A DNA stretch of 64,000 bases from Guptibacillus spartinae (GTDB lineage Bacteria > Bacillota > Bacilli > Bacillales > Guptibacillaceae), in the NCBI RefSeq assembly GCF_028610625.1, contig NZ_JAQQWU010000001.1:1-64000 (forward strand). The letters are read 5' to 3'. A program made the position numbers and the translations under genes. Shown here piece after piece: positions 34,883 to 43,106 of this stretch. Below the pieces are notes generated by a model. It did not search any database. It was not told where the DNA came from and saw nothing but the letters and a program-made list of their open reading frames with translations. The stretch's first letter is position 1, and every line of letters begins with the position of its first letter.

Positions 34883-34918
34883 AAGAGGCTTTCTCATTTT
34901 AGAGAACAGCCTCTTTTG
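34883..34918 (+). terminator. Terminator of the DinB gene
   Basis: AAGAGGCT pairs with AGCCTCTT, with an inner TCTC/GAGA pairing, followed by T residues. Confidence 0.82.
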
Positions 34919-34988
34919 TTTAGTCGTAAAAAAAATGACAATAATCCCACTTTCCTCACATATACTGCCTGTGAAAAGAGGTGGAGAC

Positions 34989-35585
34989 GTGGAGCGTGAG
35001 AATTGCCATCTTCCAAACTGTGCACAAACGAACGATCCAGCCCCTTTGTTTCGAGCTGAAGCTTATGATCCTATTAATAAGAAGATAAAGGAAATCAGTC
35101 TTGAAGATTATAAGGGGAAATGGGTTATTCTCTTTTTTTATTCAAGTGATTTTACATTTGTTTGACCAACAGAACTTGCAGCGGTCGCTGCAATTCAGCC
35201 TGAGCTTCAGGCGATGAACACTGTCGTACTGGGAATTAGTACTGACAGCGTCTATGCGCATAAAGTTTTTACAGAGGTTTCTCCTGCCGCATCTAAAGTG
35301 ACTTATCCTCTTGTTAGTGATCGAAATCATCGAATCAGTCGGGATTACCGTGTCTTAAATGAAGAGGCAGGTGCGACGTATCGAGGAACGGTAATTGTTA
35401 ATCCAGAAGGCGTAATTGTTTCGAAAATGACGTATCCTGTTAAGGTTGGGAGAAATGCATTTGAAATTCTCAGATTAATGCAGGCACTGCAGTACAATCA
35501 AAAAACAGGTGAAGCCGTACCGGCAAATTGGATCCCAGGTCAAACGGGTATCCCTCCTCGGTCAAGGTATATAGGAAGAGTATGA
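34989..35585 (+). CDS. Selenocysteine-containing peroxiredoxin (in-frame TGA at the active site)
   Basis: A peroxiredoxin of 198 residues if the TGA at 35163-35165 is read as selenocysteine (residue 59). The active-site context is DFTFV-TGA-PTEL, where all related AhpC/Prx proteins have VCP. Upstream [18 protein letters not shown] and downstream [20 protein letters not shown] are intact. The frame is open on both sides. The usual resolving cysteine (CPANW) is replaced by VPANW. A SECIS-like hairpin follows. The GTG at 34989 is favoured by AGAGGTGG. It could instead be a pseudogene, but a nonsense mutation exactly at the catalytic codon would be a coincidence. Confidence 0.88.
35172..35196 (+). 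promoter_or_regulatory. Bacterial SECIS element candidate
   Basis: GAA, a bulged C, then TTGCAGC pair with GCTGCAA and TTC around a GGTC loop (35183-35186). The loop begins 17 bases after the TGA. E. coli fdhF has the same GGUC loop above UGCA-type pairs, beginning 18 bases after its UGA. SelB recognises this loop to insert selenocysteine. Confidence 0.85.
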
Positions 35586-35587
35586 AC

Positions 35588-35612
35588 AGAGCCTTTTCGG
35601 GCTCTTTTTCTT
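35588..35612 (+). terminator. Terminator of the selenoprotein gene
   Basis: AGAGCC pairs with GGCTCT around six bases, followed by TTTTTC, three bases after the stop codon. Confidence 0.85.
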
Positions 35613-35830
35613 TGGAATGACTATCATTCATTACATAAATCATCTTACGACAAAAGTGCTTTTCGGTTGCATGTTAGAAGATTGGAAGAAAAGGGAAGGA
35701 TAAACCTATCGGATATTGTTATAAAAATAGTCCTTTAGCTAACATACCACTTCAGAAATGAAACATACAATGGAGCGTTCATCACTTCCCAAAAGATCGA
35801 GAGCGTTGACATCGGAAGGAATGTTTCACA

Positions 35831-36433
35831 ATGAATCAAATGAAACAATCCAAAATATTTGATACTCATGCGAAAATATTTGAAAAAAGAAGAAACAAAA
35901 AAACCGTTGATACGAAATGGCGTCACAAGTTGTTAGCTACAGCTAGCGGAGATATTTTAGAACTGTCTGCCGGCACGGGCACAAATTTTCCCATCTATCA
36001 AAATGTGACATCACTCACAGCAGTCGATTTTAGTTTAGAAATGGTTCGGTATGCAAGAGAGGCTGCAAAAGAAATGACTTTTCCATGTGAAGTTCTTCTC
36101 GAGAACGTGGAAAAACTTGATTTTGAAGAAAACAGGTTTCATACTGTCGTTTCAACGTTATCTATGTGTTCTTATCCACAACCAGGGTTTGTTCTTGAAC
36201 AAATGGTGAAATGGTGTAAACCAGGTGGACAGGTTTTGTTATTTGAACACGGCGTAAGTTCAAAACCCATTATCGCTAACTTACAGAAAAAGCTAGATCC
36301 GTTTTTATCAGAGAGAATTGGCTGTCATATTGATCGAGATATGTTGGAAATCCTTCAACATTCGAGTTTGCATGTCACCAAGATTGAAAGTCACTTTTTT
36401 GGAATGTTTCACCTAGTTTTTGCAACTGTATAA
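35831..36433 (+). CDS. Class I SAM-dependent methyltransferase
   Basis: A 200-residue methyltransferase of the UbiE/Methyltransf_11 type. Motif I is ILELSAGTGTNF (about 43-54); the acidic loop after strand 2 is TAVDFSLEMV; motif III-like is PGGQVLLFEHG. The substrate is unknown. Small proteins of this type in Bacillus are annotated as phospholipid or ubiquinone methyltransferase-like only by analogy. GGAAGGAA precedes the ATG. A single gene; no neighbour suggests a pathway. Confidence 0.85.
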   Translation: MNQMKQSKIFDTHAKIFEKRRNKKTVDTKWRHKLLATASGDILELSAGTGTNFPIYQNVTSLTAVDFSLEMVRYAREAAKEMTFPCEVLLENVEKLDFEENRFHTVVSTLSMCSYPQPGFVLEQMVKWCKPGGQVLLFEHGVSSKPIIANLQKKLDPFLSERIGCHIDRDMLEILQHSSLHVTKIESHFFGMFHLVFATV

Positions 36434-36772
36434 GTCCTCCTGAAGTGGACCATCATCGCTAAATATGTCGAATGATGACTTGTTTTAGGAAGCGGTTACG
36501 CTAAGTGTTAGATTGTGATTTAATAAAAGAAGTGCCGTTCTGGATTGAGATAAATCAAAACCTTTCGTGTTTCGGTTTCTTCATTCTTTAATCGTAGAAC
36601 GATGAAACTTTTCACATGATTAAAACGTTCTATAAGATGAATGGCTTAAAGTAAGATAGGATGAAGCAACATAAAATGACTTTTGTGTAACAAATAGTCA
36701 CTTTATGTAACATTAATATTACATTAATGTTACAATGGCTATATTAATTTAATAGAAAGTGTGGCTAGGATT
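36434..36772. other. Intergenic region before asnB
   Basis: Holds no gene. Its right end carries the palindromic element at 36706-36734, then TATATTAAT and the asnB ribosome binding site. The left two thirds show nothing clear. Confidence 0.4.
36706..36734. promoter_or_regulatory. Perfect 12-bp inverted repeat before asnB
   Basis: TGTAACATTAAT and ATTAATGTTACA flank the five bases ATTAC. A related half site, GTAACA, occurs 20 bases upstream (GTGTAACAAAT). It sits about 40 bases before the asnB start and next to TATATT, so it is probably an operator at the promoter. Confidence 0.6.
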
Positions 36773-38680
36773 ATGTGTGGTTTTGTTGGCGTGTTACGTA
36801 CAGAACCAGGAAAAACGGATCATCATAATCATGCTGATTTTGTAAAAAGAAATCAGATTATTACGCATAGAGGCCCAGATGACGAGGGCTATTATACAGA
36901 TGAATCAATTTCTCTTGGTTTTAGAAGACTAAGCATTATCGATCTTGAAAGTGGACATCAGCCTTATCACTATGAAGATAAGCGCTATTGGATGGTTTTT
37001 AATGGAGAAGTTTATAACTATGTAGAACTTCGTGAACGGTTAAAGAAAGAAGGTTATTCGTTTCAAACGGAGTCTGACACCGAAGTGGTGCTCACTCTTT
37101 TTGTGCACAAGGGTGTAAAGGCCTTCGCTGAACTAAGAGGAATGTTTTCCATTCTCATTTGGGACAAGCTGGAGAAGAAACTAGTTGGCGCACGTGATCC
37201 TTTTGGGATTAAACCACTCTATTATAAGCAAACGGACGAAGACATGGTTTTTGCTTCAGAGAAAAAAAGCATTACGATGATCGATCAGTTCGAGGCTGTG
37301 AATCCGGCAGCTCTTCAACATTATTTAAGTTTTCAATACGTGCCAGAACCGCAAACAATGACAGAGGGAATCAAAAAAGTTGAACCTGGTCATTATTTTG
37401 TGAAAAAACAACATGAACCAATGATTTTAAAGCGTTACTTTCATGCTACATTTAGCCCGATAACAGCTGAACGAAACTGGGTGAAGGATATTCAACAAGT
37501 CCTTTATGATTCGGTTAATCTACACATGCGAAGTGATGTTCCAGTTGGATCGTTCTTATCGGGTGGAATTGACTCAACGATTATCGTTTCGATGGCAAAG
37601 AAATTCAATCCGCAAATCAAAACATTTTCTGTAGGATTTGAGCGAGAAGGATATTCTGAAGTCGATGTTGCGAAGGAAACAGCTGATAAGCTTGAGGTTC
37701 CGAACTACTCTTACATGATTTCAGCCAAAGAGTACGTTCAAAAACTTCCTAAAATTATGTGGCATATGGATGATCCTCTAGCTGATCCAGCATGTGTACC
37801 GCTCTATTTTGTTGCGCGAGAAGCGCGGAAACACGTAACGGTCGTTTTATCAGGAGAAGGAGCAGATGAACTCTTCGGTGGATATAACATCTACCGTGAA
37901 CCAGATGCACTTCGCCTCTTTCAACCAATGCCTGGTGTGATGAAGAAGATGGTCAATCGTGTAGCCAATGTGCTACCTGAAGGGATGCGGGGGAAGAGTT
38001 TCCTTGAACGAGGCTCAACGCCACTTTCGGAACGATATATTGGTAATGCGAAGATGTTTGAAGAGAGTGAAAAGGAAAAGCTGCTGACCACTTACTATCA
38101 GAATGAGCATTATCAAAAAATCACTAAGCCTTTTTATCAAAACGTGAAGCGTGACAACCCGGTCAATCAGATGCAATACATCGATATTCAAACGTGGTTA
38201 AGAGGGGATATTCTTCTAAAAGCGGATAAGATGACGATGGCGAATGCGCTTGAACTTCGGGTGCCATTCTTAGATAAAGAAGTGTTTCGAGTCGCTCGGG
38301 AAATACCTGTGCATGAAAAAATTGCAGATGGAACGACAAAATCTATCTTACGCAAAGCGGCTCGTGGCATTGTACCAGATCATGTTCTAGATCGTAAAAA
38401 ACTTGGATTCCCAGTGCCAATTCGTCATTGGTTAAGAAATGAATTATACGATTGGGCGAAGCAGTTGATTCATGTAAGTGAAACAGATTATTTACTCGAT
38501 AAAACAGTTGTCATAAAGCTTCTTGAGGCACATCAAGCTGAAAAAGGGGATTATTCGCGCAAAATATGGACCGTGCTTGTATTTATGCTCTGGCATCAGA
38601 TTTTTGTGGAAGGTGTTTATTCCTTCGAAGAGCTTCAAGAAGAAGATGAAATTGTAAGCAAAGTAGCGACATATCGATAA
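36773..38680 (+). CDS. asnB: Glutamine-dependent asparagine synthetase
   Basis: A 635-residue enzyme that makes asparagine from aspartate, glutamine and ATP. The N-terminus must be MCGFVGV, because Cys2 becomes the glutaminase nucleophile after methionine removal; this fixes the ATG at 36773. The glutaminase domain (1-210) has HRGPDDEGYY and FNGEVYNY; the synthetase domain has SFLSGGIDST (PP-loop) and LSGEGADELFGGYNIYR. Sequence and length closely follow AsnB of Bacillus subtilis as I remember it. A single gene ending at a bidirectional terminator. Confidence 0.96.
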   Translation: MCGFVGVLRTEPGKTDHHNHADFVKRNQIITHRGPDDEGYYTDESISLGFRRLSIIDLESGHQPYHYEDKRYWMVFNGEVYNYVELRERLKKEGYSFQTESDTEVVLTLFVHKGVKAFAELRGMFSILIWDKLEKKLVGARDPFGIKPLYYKQTDEDMVFASEKKSITMIDQFEAVNPAALQHYLSFQYVPEPQTMTEGIKKVEPGHYFVKKQHEPMILKRYFHATFSPITAERNWVKDIQQVLYDSVNLHMRSDVPVGSFLSGGIDSTIIVSMAKKFNPQIKTFSVGFEREGYSEVDVAKETADKLEVPNYSYMISAKEYVQKLPKIMWHMDDPLADPACVPLYFVAREARKHVTVVLSGEGADELFGGYNIYREPDALRLFQPMPGVMKKMVNRVANVLPEGMRGKSFLERGSTPLSERYIGNAKMFEESEKEKLLTTYYQNEHYQKITKPFYQNVKRDNPVNQMQYIDIQTWLRGDILLKADKMTMANALELRVPFLDKEVFRVAREIPVHEKIADGTTKSILRKAARGIVPDHVLDRKKLGFPVPIRHWLRNELYDWAKQLIHVSETDYLLDKTVVIKLLEAHQAEKGDYSRKIWTVLVFMLWHQIFVEGVYSFEELQEEDEIVSKVATYR

Positions 38681-38682
38681 TC

Positions 38683-38714
38683 AAAAAAAGGTGACTCTCT
38701 AGGGTCACCTTTTT
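38683..38714. terminator. Bidirectional terminator after asnB
   Basis: AAAAAAAGGTGAC pairs with GGTCACCTTTTT between convergent genes. Confidence 0.88.
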
Positions 38715-38727
38715 CATGTCTTCTCAC

Positions 38728-40113
38728 CTAAGAGTGATTTTCTTCAATCTCAAGAAGACGTTTTTCAATTGGACCGTAATCCTCTTGATGTCCTGTAAAG
38801 ACGGCAAGATCATAGAGGCGGTTTAGTAAGTAGTCTCGATCGAGACGGTAGATAAATTCTTTTGGGATATGGTCCATTGAATTTTTAGCAAAATCCCAAA
38901 CAACATCCAGTTTATCTTTGCTAATGGATTGGGCAACCATGCTAAGAGCCGAGATGATTTCTGTAATAATGGGGTAGTTGTCGCCTGCATAATGCCTAAG
39001 ATAACCAAATCCTCGATACAAATAATAACTAAAATCTTCTGCATCCATGACCACTCTGACTTGCTTTTCTTGATCGGCAAGATAAGGAGTGAAGGTAATA
39101 TCTCGCTCTACTTCAAGAAGGAGGTCAGCCATTTGGTGAATGATGGTAATCGCTGTTTGAGGATCATCGTTACCTAATGACTTTACTCCGATTTCAGAGA
39201 GTTTTGTCATCCCCATCTTTAAATCCTGAATTTCTGTTTCTTTATAACCCAGTTCAATATGCTCACAGTACTTCTCAACATTCACGCGTTCGGCACCAGC
39301 TCCCCAGTAGGAAAAGAATCGATTCCCTTTTAACACGTAATCCCCGACTTTGTTGTGGAGCTTAATAATGATTTGATCCTTTTTTGCTTCATCAATCATC
39401 GCTTTAAAATCAATAAGCTGAATATATCCTGAGTCAGGAGCGGTAATCAGCGTTTCTGTTTCTCGTTCTTTATCCATTAGGTCGCCGGGCTCTTCGCAAC
39501 GAAATTGTTCTAGATCATTGCGGAGCGTTTTTCTTACAATCGAAATGGATTCTTCCTTCATGTTTGTAGCAATGTTATGTACCTGCATCCAACTCGTCGC
39601 GTGATTGATAAAAAAGATAAACGTCACCACCGTGACAAATGCGAGAAAAACGGTCGTAGCTGGAATCGCAACGAAATATTCGTCTTCTTTACTAGTAATA
39701 AATAAGAAAATGACAAGAACGTAAACAAAGCTACCGTGGAAAATACCGATAAAATGCTGAGTGGTTCGGTCAGCAACGAAATTAAGGAGCATTCTAGGTG
39801 AAAACTGTCCACTAAACGTTGTGAGAACAACGAGCAAGGAGTTTAGTGTAAAGGCACTTAGCGTTAAAATTCCACCGATAAGGGCGCTAATGAGTAGCCT
39901 TGTTGGTTGCGCTGTTGTTCGAATCATGTTTGGGGTGTATTGAGAAAGTTCAAGAACTAAATCCAAATATAAGGTTAGCGCTACAAATACAAAGGCGCCT
40001 AAAATATATAAGCCTGGCATATACCAGAGTGTTGCCTGAAGTTCATGCTTTCGAATACGCTTTGACATCTCAAAATACTTCCGCAGTTGCCAGGGTAAAA
40101 GGTTCTTAATCAT
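38728..40113 (-). CDS. DUF2254 membrane protein
   Basis: A 461-residue protein. The N-terminal part has four transmembrane helices, including the conserved segment ISALIGGILTLSAFTLNSLL and FSGQFSPRMLLNFV of DUF2254. The C-terminal half (about 200-461) is cytoplasmic with DSGYIQLIDFKAM, also typical. The function is not established. AAGGGAG lies ten bases before the ATG at 40113; a start twelve codons earlier is possible. A single gene. Confidence 0.88.
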   Translation of the reverse strand: MIKNLLPWQLRKYFEMSKRIRKHELQATLWYMPGLYILGAFVFVALTLYLDLVLELSQYTPNMIRTTAQPTRLLISALIGGILTLSAFTLNSLLVVLTTFSGQFSPRMLLNFVADRTTQHFIGIFHGSFVYVLVIFLFITSKEDEYFVAIPATTVFLAFVTVVTFIFFINHATSWMQVHNIATNMKEESISIVRKTLRNDLEQFRCEEPGDLMDKERETETLITAPDSGYIQLIDFKAMIDEAKKDQIIIKLHNKVGDYVLKGNRFFSYWGAGAERVNVEKYCEHIELGYKETEIQDLKMGMTKLSEIGVKSLGNDDPQTAITIIHQMADLLLEVERDITFTPYLADQEKQVRVVMDAEDFSYYLYRGFGYLRHYAGDNYPIITEIISALSMVAQSISKDKLDVVWDFAKNSMDHIPKEFIYRLDRDYLLNRLYDLAVFTGHQEDYGPIEKRLLEIEENHS

Positions 40114-40313
40114 GACTGGGGAGCTCCCTTCTAATTCAATTGTTAACACTTTAGAATTCCCCTAAGAATAGATCATTAAACAAAAAAACACATTTTAAAA
40201 ACGGTAGGGAAAGAAGGGGTCATTCTCTTTAGTCCATTTACCCGGTTATGCATAGGTTTCAAAGGCAGGGGGATAATAAAAGGATAGAGGAAATGCAATG
40301 AAGGTGATGAACA

Positions 40314-40784
40314 ATGATGATTGAAAAGACAATTCTATGGCTATTAGTTCTAATAGGGGTGGGTTTGTTTGTTTTCAGTATGCGAAAGCCACCAATTAAA
40401 GAGTGGCTTCTCTTTTTTTTACTGACAGGTTATTTCTCTTCTATTATTGGAGTTATAGTAGTAGAAGAAGGAATGCTAACCTATCCTGTCAATTTATTCA
40501 ATCGCCATTTCGATTCTAGTCTTACATATGAGTATGTGCTTTTTCCGGTAGTCGGAGTGTATTATTATCAATCGACTTTTCGTTCAGGATGGACCGGTTA
40601 CTTTGTGAAAGGATTTATCTATTCGGGGATTATTACCATCACAGAGTTTTTTCTCGAAAAGTATACCGACTTAATTCATTACGAGAGCTGGACATGGTAC
40701 TACACCTTTTTTAGCACAATACTATTGTTACTGATTATAAGAATCATCGTTAACTATCTACCTGGTATGGAACAAGAGAGGTAA
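40314..40784 (+). CDS. CBO0543-family membrane protein
   Basis: A 156-residue membrane protein with four or five helices. The loop with LTYEYVLFPVVGVYYYQSTF and the later TEFFLEKYTDLIHYESWTWY fit the CBO0543 family, common in spore-forming Bacilli. The function is unknown. AAGGTGATG precedes the start. The family has a second member in this window at 44977. Confidence 0.72.
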   Translation: MMIEKTILWLLVLIGVGLFVFSMRKPPIKEWLLFFLLTGYFSSIIGVIVVEEGMLTYPVNLFNRHFDSSLTYEYVLFPVVGVYYYQSTFRSGWTGYFVKGFIYSGIITITEFFLEKYTDLIHYESWTWYYTFFSTILLLLIIRIIVNYLPGMEQER

Positions 40785-40858
40785 CGTTTTCAGGATGTAT
40801 GTTTTTTATAAAAGGAATGAATACTACCTTCAGAGCATACAAAATGGAGGTAGTCGAA

Positions 40859-41179
40859 TTGCTAAGAAAAGTGATGTTATTATTCAGTCTATTGATTATG
40901 GTCCTGTTGCCATCCCATGTTTACGGAGAAGCTCCCTCTTATGCGAAATGGGGGAAAATCGCGATTGAACAAACGACAAAAAAATATCCAAATCAACAAG
41001 TTACAGACTACAGATATGATGGAAAGGTATTTATCTCTAATGTAAGAGAGCAATATGATTTTGAATTTACGTTAAAACAAAACGGTCAGTCACGAGAGAT
41101 ACGAGTGTATGTGCTTGTTAATCCTCAAAGTGATGAATTAATTGATGTGAAATATGATGAAATTGAAGAATTTCAATGA
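40859..41179 (+). CDS. Secreted DUF3889 protein
   Basis: A 106-residue protein with a cleavable signal peptide (LLRKVMLLFSLLIMVLLPSH, ending near VYG-EA) and a small domain: YAKWGKIAIEQTTKKYPNQQ, VTDYRYDGKV, and an edge strand REIRVYVLVNPQSDELI. This is the DUF3889 arrangement (PepSY-like fold). The start is TTG at 40859 with GGAGGTAG upstream. It may bind the cell wall or inhibit a peptidase, but nothing is proven. It ends at a strong terminator. Confidence 0.78.
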   Translation: MLRKVMLLFSLLIMVLLPSHVYGEAPSYAKWGKIAIEQTTKKYPNQQVTDYRYDGKVFISNVREQYDFEFTLKQNGQSREIRVYVLVNPQSDELIDVKYDEIEEFQ

Positions 41180-41189
41180 GTGAGGTCAT

Positions 41190-41217
41190 GAAAAGCCAGT
41201 CTTGGTGACTGGCTTTT
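41190..41217 (+). terminator. Terminator of the DUF3889 gene
   Basis: AAAAGCCAGTC pairs with GACTGGCTTTTT around five bases. Confidence 0.88.
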
Positions 41218-41311
41218 TGCTATGGACCCTGTAAAAAAGGGTTTTAGCGTGTTAAATCGAATAATAGTATCTATAGATAGAGAGCGATTTTGCCTTTAAG
41301 GAGAGGAAACC

Positions 41312-41611
41312 ATGAACATTATTAAACGTAAGGCAGATGTGGAAGCGTTGTTGAAAGCTTTTGATCAGTTTGCCGAATTTGATCAGCTGGGTCAAAAGCA
41401 TTATTTTGTTTTTGAAGATACTGAAAAAGATGGTCGATGTACTGTGATGAAATATGAGAATGAATCCTTTTCTATCCATTGCAAAGGCGCTTCTTATTGT
41501 GATAGTGAAGAAGTGTTTTTAGAAATAGATGAACTGATCAATCTTCTATGGAAGCGTCGAAAAGCAGTGAATGCCGTACTTCGAGAGACGCTGAAGGAAA
41601 AAGTTTCTTGA
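41312..41611 (+). CDS. Small soluble protein of unknown function, 99 residues
   Basis: A mixed alpha/beta protein with the strands HYFVFEDTEKDGRCTVMKYE and SFSIHCKGASYCDSEEVFLE, and a basic C-terminal helix (LLWKRRKAVNAVLRET). AAGGAGAGG precedes the ATG. I do not recognise the family. Two cysteines (about 52 and 58) might be functional. Confidence 0.7.
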   Translation: MNIIKRKADVEALLKAFDQFAEFDQLGQKHYFVFEDTEKDGRCTVMKYENESFSIHCKGASYCDSEEVFLEIDELINLLWKRRKAVNAVLRETLKEKVS

Positions 41612-41753
41612 TGTCTGTATGATAATTTACGTGGGGCTTATCCTCTCTATGAGTGTGATTCCTAGTTTGATTGAGCAAGAGTACTGAAGAGTTTCTTACA
41701 TTCGTGTAAACTGTAAAGGGTAAAAGAATGCAGTTATGAATTGAGGGGCTCTT

Positions 41754-42668
41754 GTGTTAGGTGTATTTATCGAAATTATTGTACCCGTATTTATTCTAAT
41801 TGGGATTGGGGTGTTGCTTCATCGCATTTTTCACTTTGATTTATACACGCTTGCGAAAGTGAACATTTATTTCATTGTGCCAGGATTTATTTTCTTGAAG
41901 CTTTATGAAACGTCTTTTTCTTTATCTTTATTTTTATCGGTGTTAACGTTCTTTAGTATTTTGATTGTGGTGCTTTACGTGGTATCCAATGTGATTAGTC
42001 GGTTATTTGGTTACAGTAGAAGCGTTAGGGCTTCGTTTACAAACAGTATTTTATTCTATAATTCTGGAAACTACGGCGTACCTGTGAATGATCTCGTTTT
42101 TAAGCAGGATCCTTTTGCGATGTCGATCCAGGTGATTATCTTAACGTTCCAGAACATCCTCACGTTTTCATGGGGGATTTTTTCATTAAAAACAGTCGAA
42201 GGAAGCAAATTAAGTGCGCTACTCGGTTATTTTAAGATGCCAGTCTTGTATGCCATGTTGCTTGGGATTGGCTTCAACCTGATAGACGTTTCGATTCCTG
42301 AATTCGTTCTTATTCCGGCAGAGTACATTGCAGACTCAATGATTGCGATTGCCTTATTAACGCTCGGAGCTCAGGTTGCTCAGCTGCGATTATCGAAGAA
42401 TTTATCTGTGGTGTATGTCAGCTTGATTATACGTCTGTTACTTGGCCCTGCGATCGCGCTTGGTATTATTTACGTGTTAGGAGTCGATGGCGTCACAGCA
42501 CAAGCATTGTTCATTTCATCTGCGATGCCAACAGCTGTAAATAGTGCGATTATCGCACAAGAATATGAAAATGAGCCAGAGCTTTCTGCCCAAATTGTTC
42601 TTGCTTCCACAGTGTTTAGTATGATTACGGTGACCGCAGTTATTTCGTTTGGTCGGTTGTTATTTTAA
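41754..42668 (+). CDS. AEC-family (auxin efflux carrier-like) transporter
   Basis: A 304-residue membrane protein with ten helices in two inverted halves. FYNSGNYGVPVNDLVF (about 100) and LTLGAQVAQLRLSK (about 200) are the broken-helix crossover motifs of the BART/AEC fold. Bacterial members export or import dicarboxylates such as malate. The GTG start follows GAGGGG. No neighbouring metabolic gene points to the substrate. Confidence 0.88.
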   Translation: MLGVFIEIIVPVFILIGIGVLLHRIFHFDLYTLAKVNIYFIVPGFIFLKLYETSFSLSLFLSVLTFFSILIVVLYVVSNVISRLFGYSRSVRASFTNSILFYNSGNYGVPVNDLVFKQDPFAMSIQVIILTFQNILTFSWGIFSLKTVEGSKLSALLGYFKMPVLYAMLLGIGFNLIDVSIPEFVLIPAEYIADSMIAIALLTLGAQVAQLRLSKNLSVVYVSLIIRLLLGPAIALGIIYVLGVDGVTAQALFISSAMPTAVNSAIIAQEYENEPELSAQIVLASTVFSMITVTAVISFGRLLF

Positions 42669-42734
42669 CGGAGATTGTTCAGGGGAGGTTGAATGGAAAC
42701 CTAATAAAGAGTTTGGAACTGGAAATCGGAACCA

Positions 42735-42763
42735 TTGATTTTATTCGATGGAAGGTGTAGAGT
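42735..42763 (+). promoter_or_regulatory. Promoter of the structured RNA
   Basis: TTGATT and TAGAGT are separated by 17 bases. Initiation seven bases later would begin almost exactly at the 5' strand of the closing stem of the RNA below. Confidence 0.6.
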
Positions 42764-42768
42764 ATAAG

Positions 42769-42981
42769 CATAAGCAATACCCATTTCCTGCAACGCACGT
42801 TAACAACGGTTGTCTCAAACCGATGCTAGTTTTCCGGGAACTCTACATCCAGTTGCTGATAACAAGCCGGCCTACTGAGCGGGACGTTAAAGGTAGCTGT
42901 GCGGGTACCCACCTGCTTTTACGCGGGCTTTGAGACACTTATAGTGACGACGAAGCGGGTTTGGGTTTAAACTTGCTTATG
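42769..42981 (+). ncRNA. Rod-shaped noncoding RNA, probably 6S RNA
   Basis: About 213 bases without coding capacity. The 5' and 3' ends pair: CATAAGCAA with TTGCTTATG (42769-42777 and 42973-42981), ACCCA with TGGGT, CCTGC with GCGGG, TGTCTCAAA with TTTGAGACA (42811-42819 and 42929-42937). The middle has a GC-rich part with GGGTACCC and a CCTGC/GCGGG hairpin. A long double-stranded rod with internal bubbles, a length near 200 and its own promoter and terminator fit 6S RNA, which binds the housekeeping polymerase. It is not tmRNA, RNase P or SRP RNA by its conserved parts. Confidence 0.55.
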
Positions 42982-43013
42982 ATCTTACATAGAATGATGC
43001 ACGTTCATAGATG

Positions 43014-43047
43014 AAAGGCATGGGAGCGATTCGCTTCCATGCCTTTT
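43014..43047 (+). terminator. Terminator downstream of the structured RNA
   Basis: AAAGGCATGG and CCATGCCTTT pair, with inner AGCG/CGCT, followed by T residues. Confidence 0.85.
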
Positions 43048-43065
43048 TGATGTGTGTCTCTTTTG

Positions 43066-43106
43066 TTCGACACTGTTCGAGCTAAAACGGGTGGTGACAG
43101 GCACTT
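43066..43106 (+). repeat. Dispersed repeat, copy 1
   Basis: Contains ACGGGTGGTGACAGGCAC, identical to copy 2 at 44825-44842, preceded by a diverged TCGACA-x-CT-x-TT-x-GA stretch in both. It overlaps the end of splB by two bases at most. Copies of this GGTGGTGACAGGCAC type recur in Bacillaceae genomes as far as I remember. Confidence 0.6.

Noticed and set aside
34989-35165. Peroxiredoxin as a simple pseudogene cut by a stop codon
   Set aside because: The TGA replaces exactly the catalytic cysteine, the rest is intact, and a SECIS-like hairpin follows; selenocysteine explains all three.
42769-42981. tmRNA, RNase P RNA or SRP RNA
   Set aside because: None of the conserved cores I remember for these RNAs is present, and the length is too short for RNase P or tmRNA.
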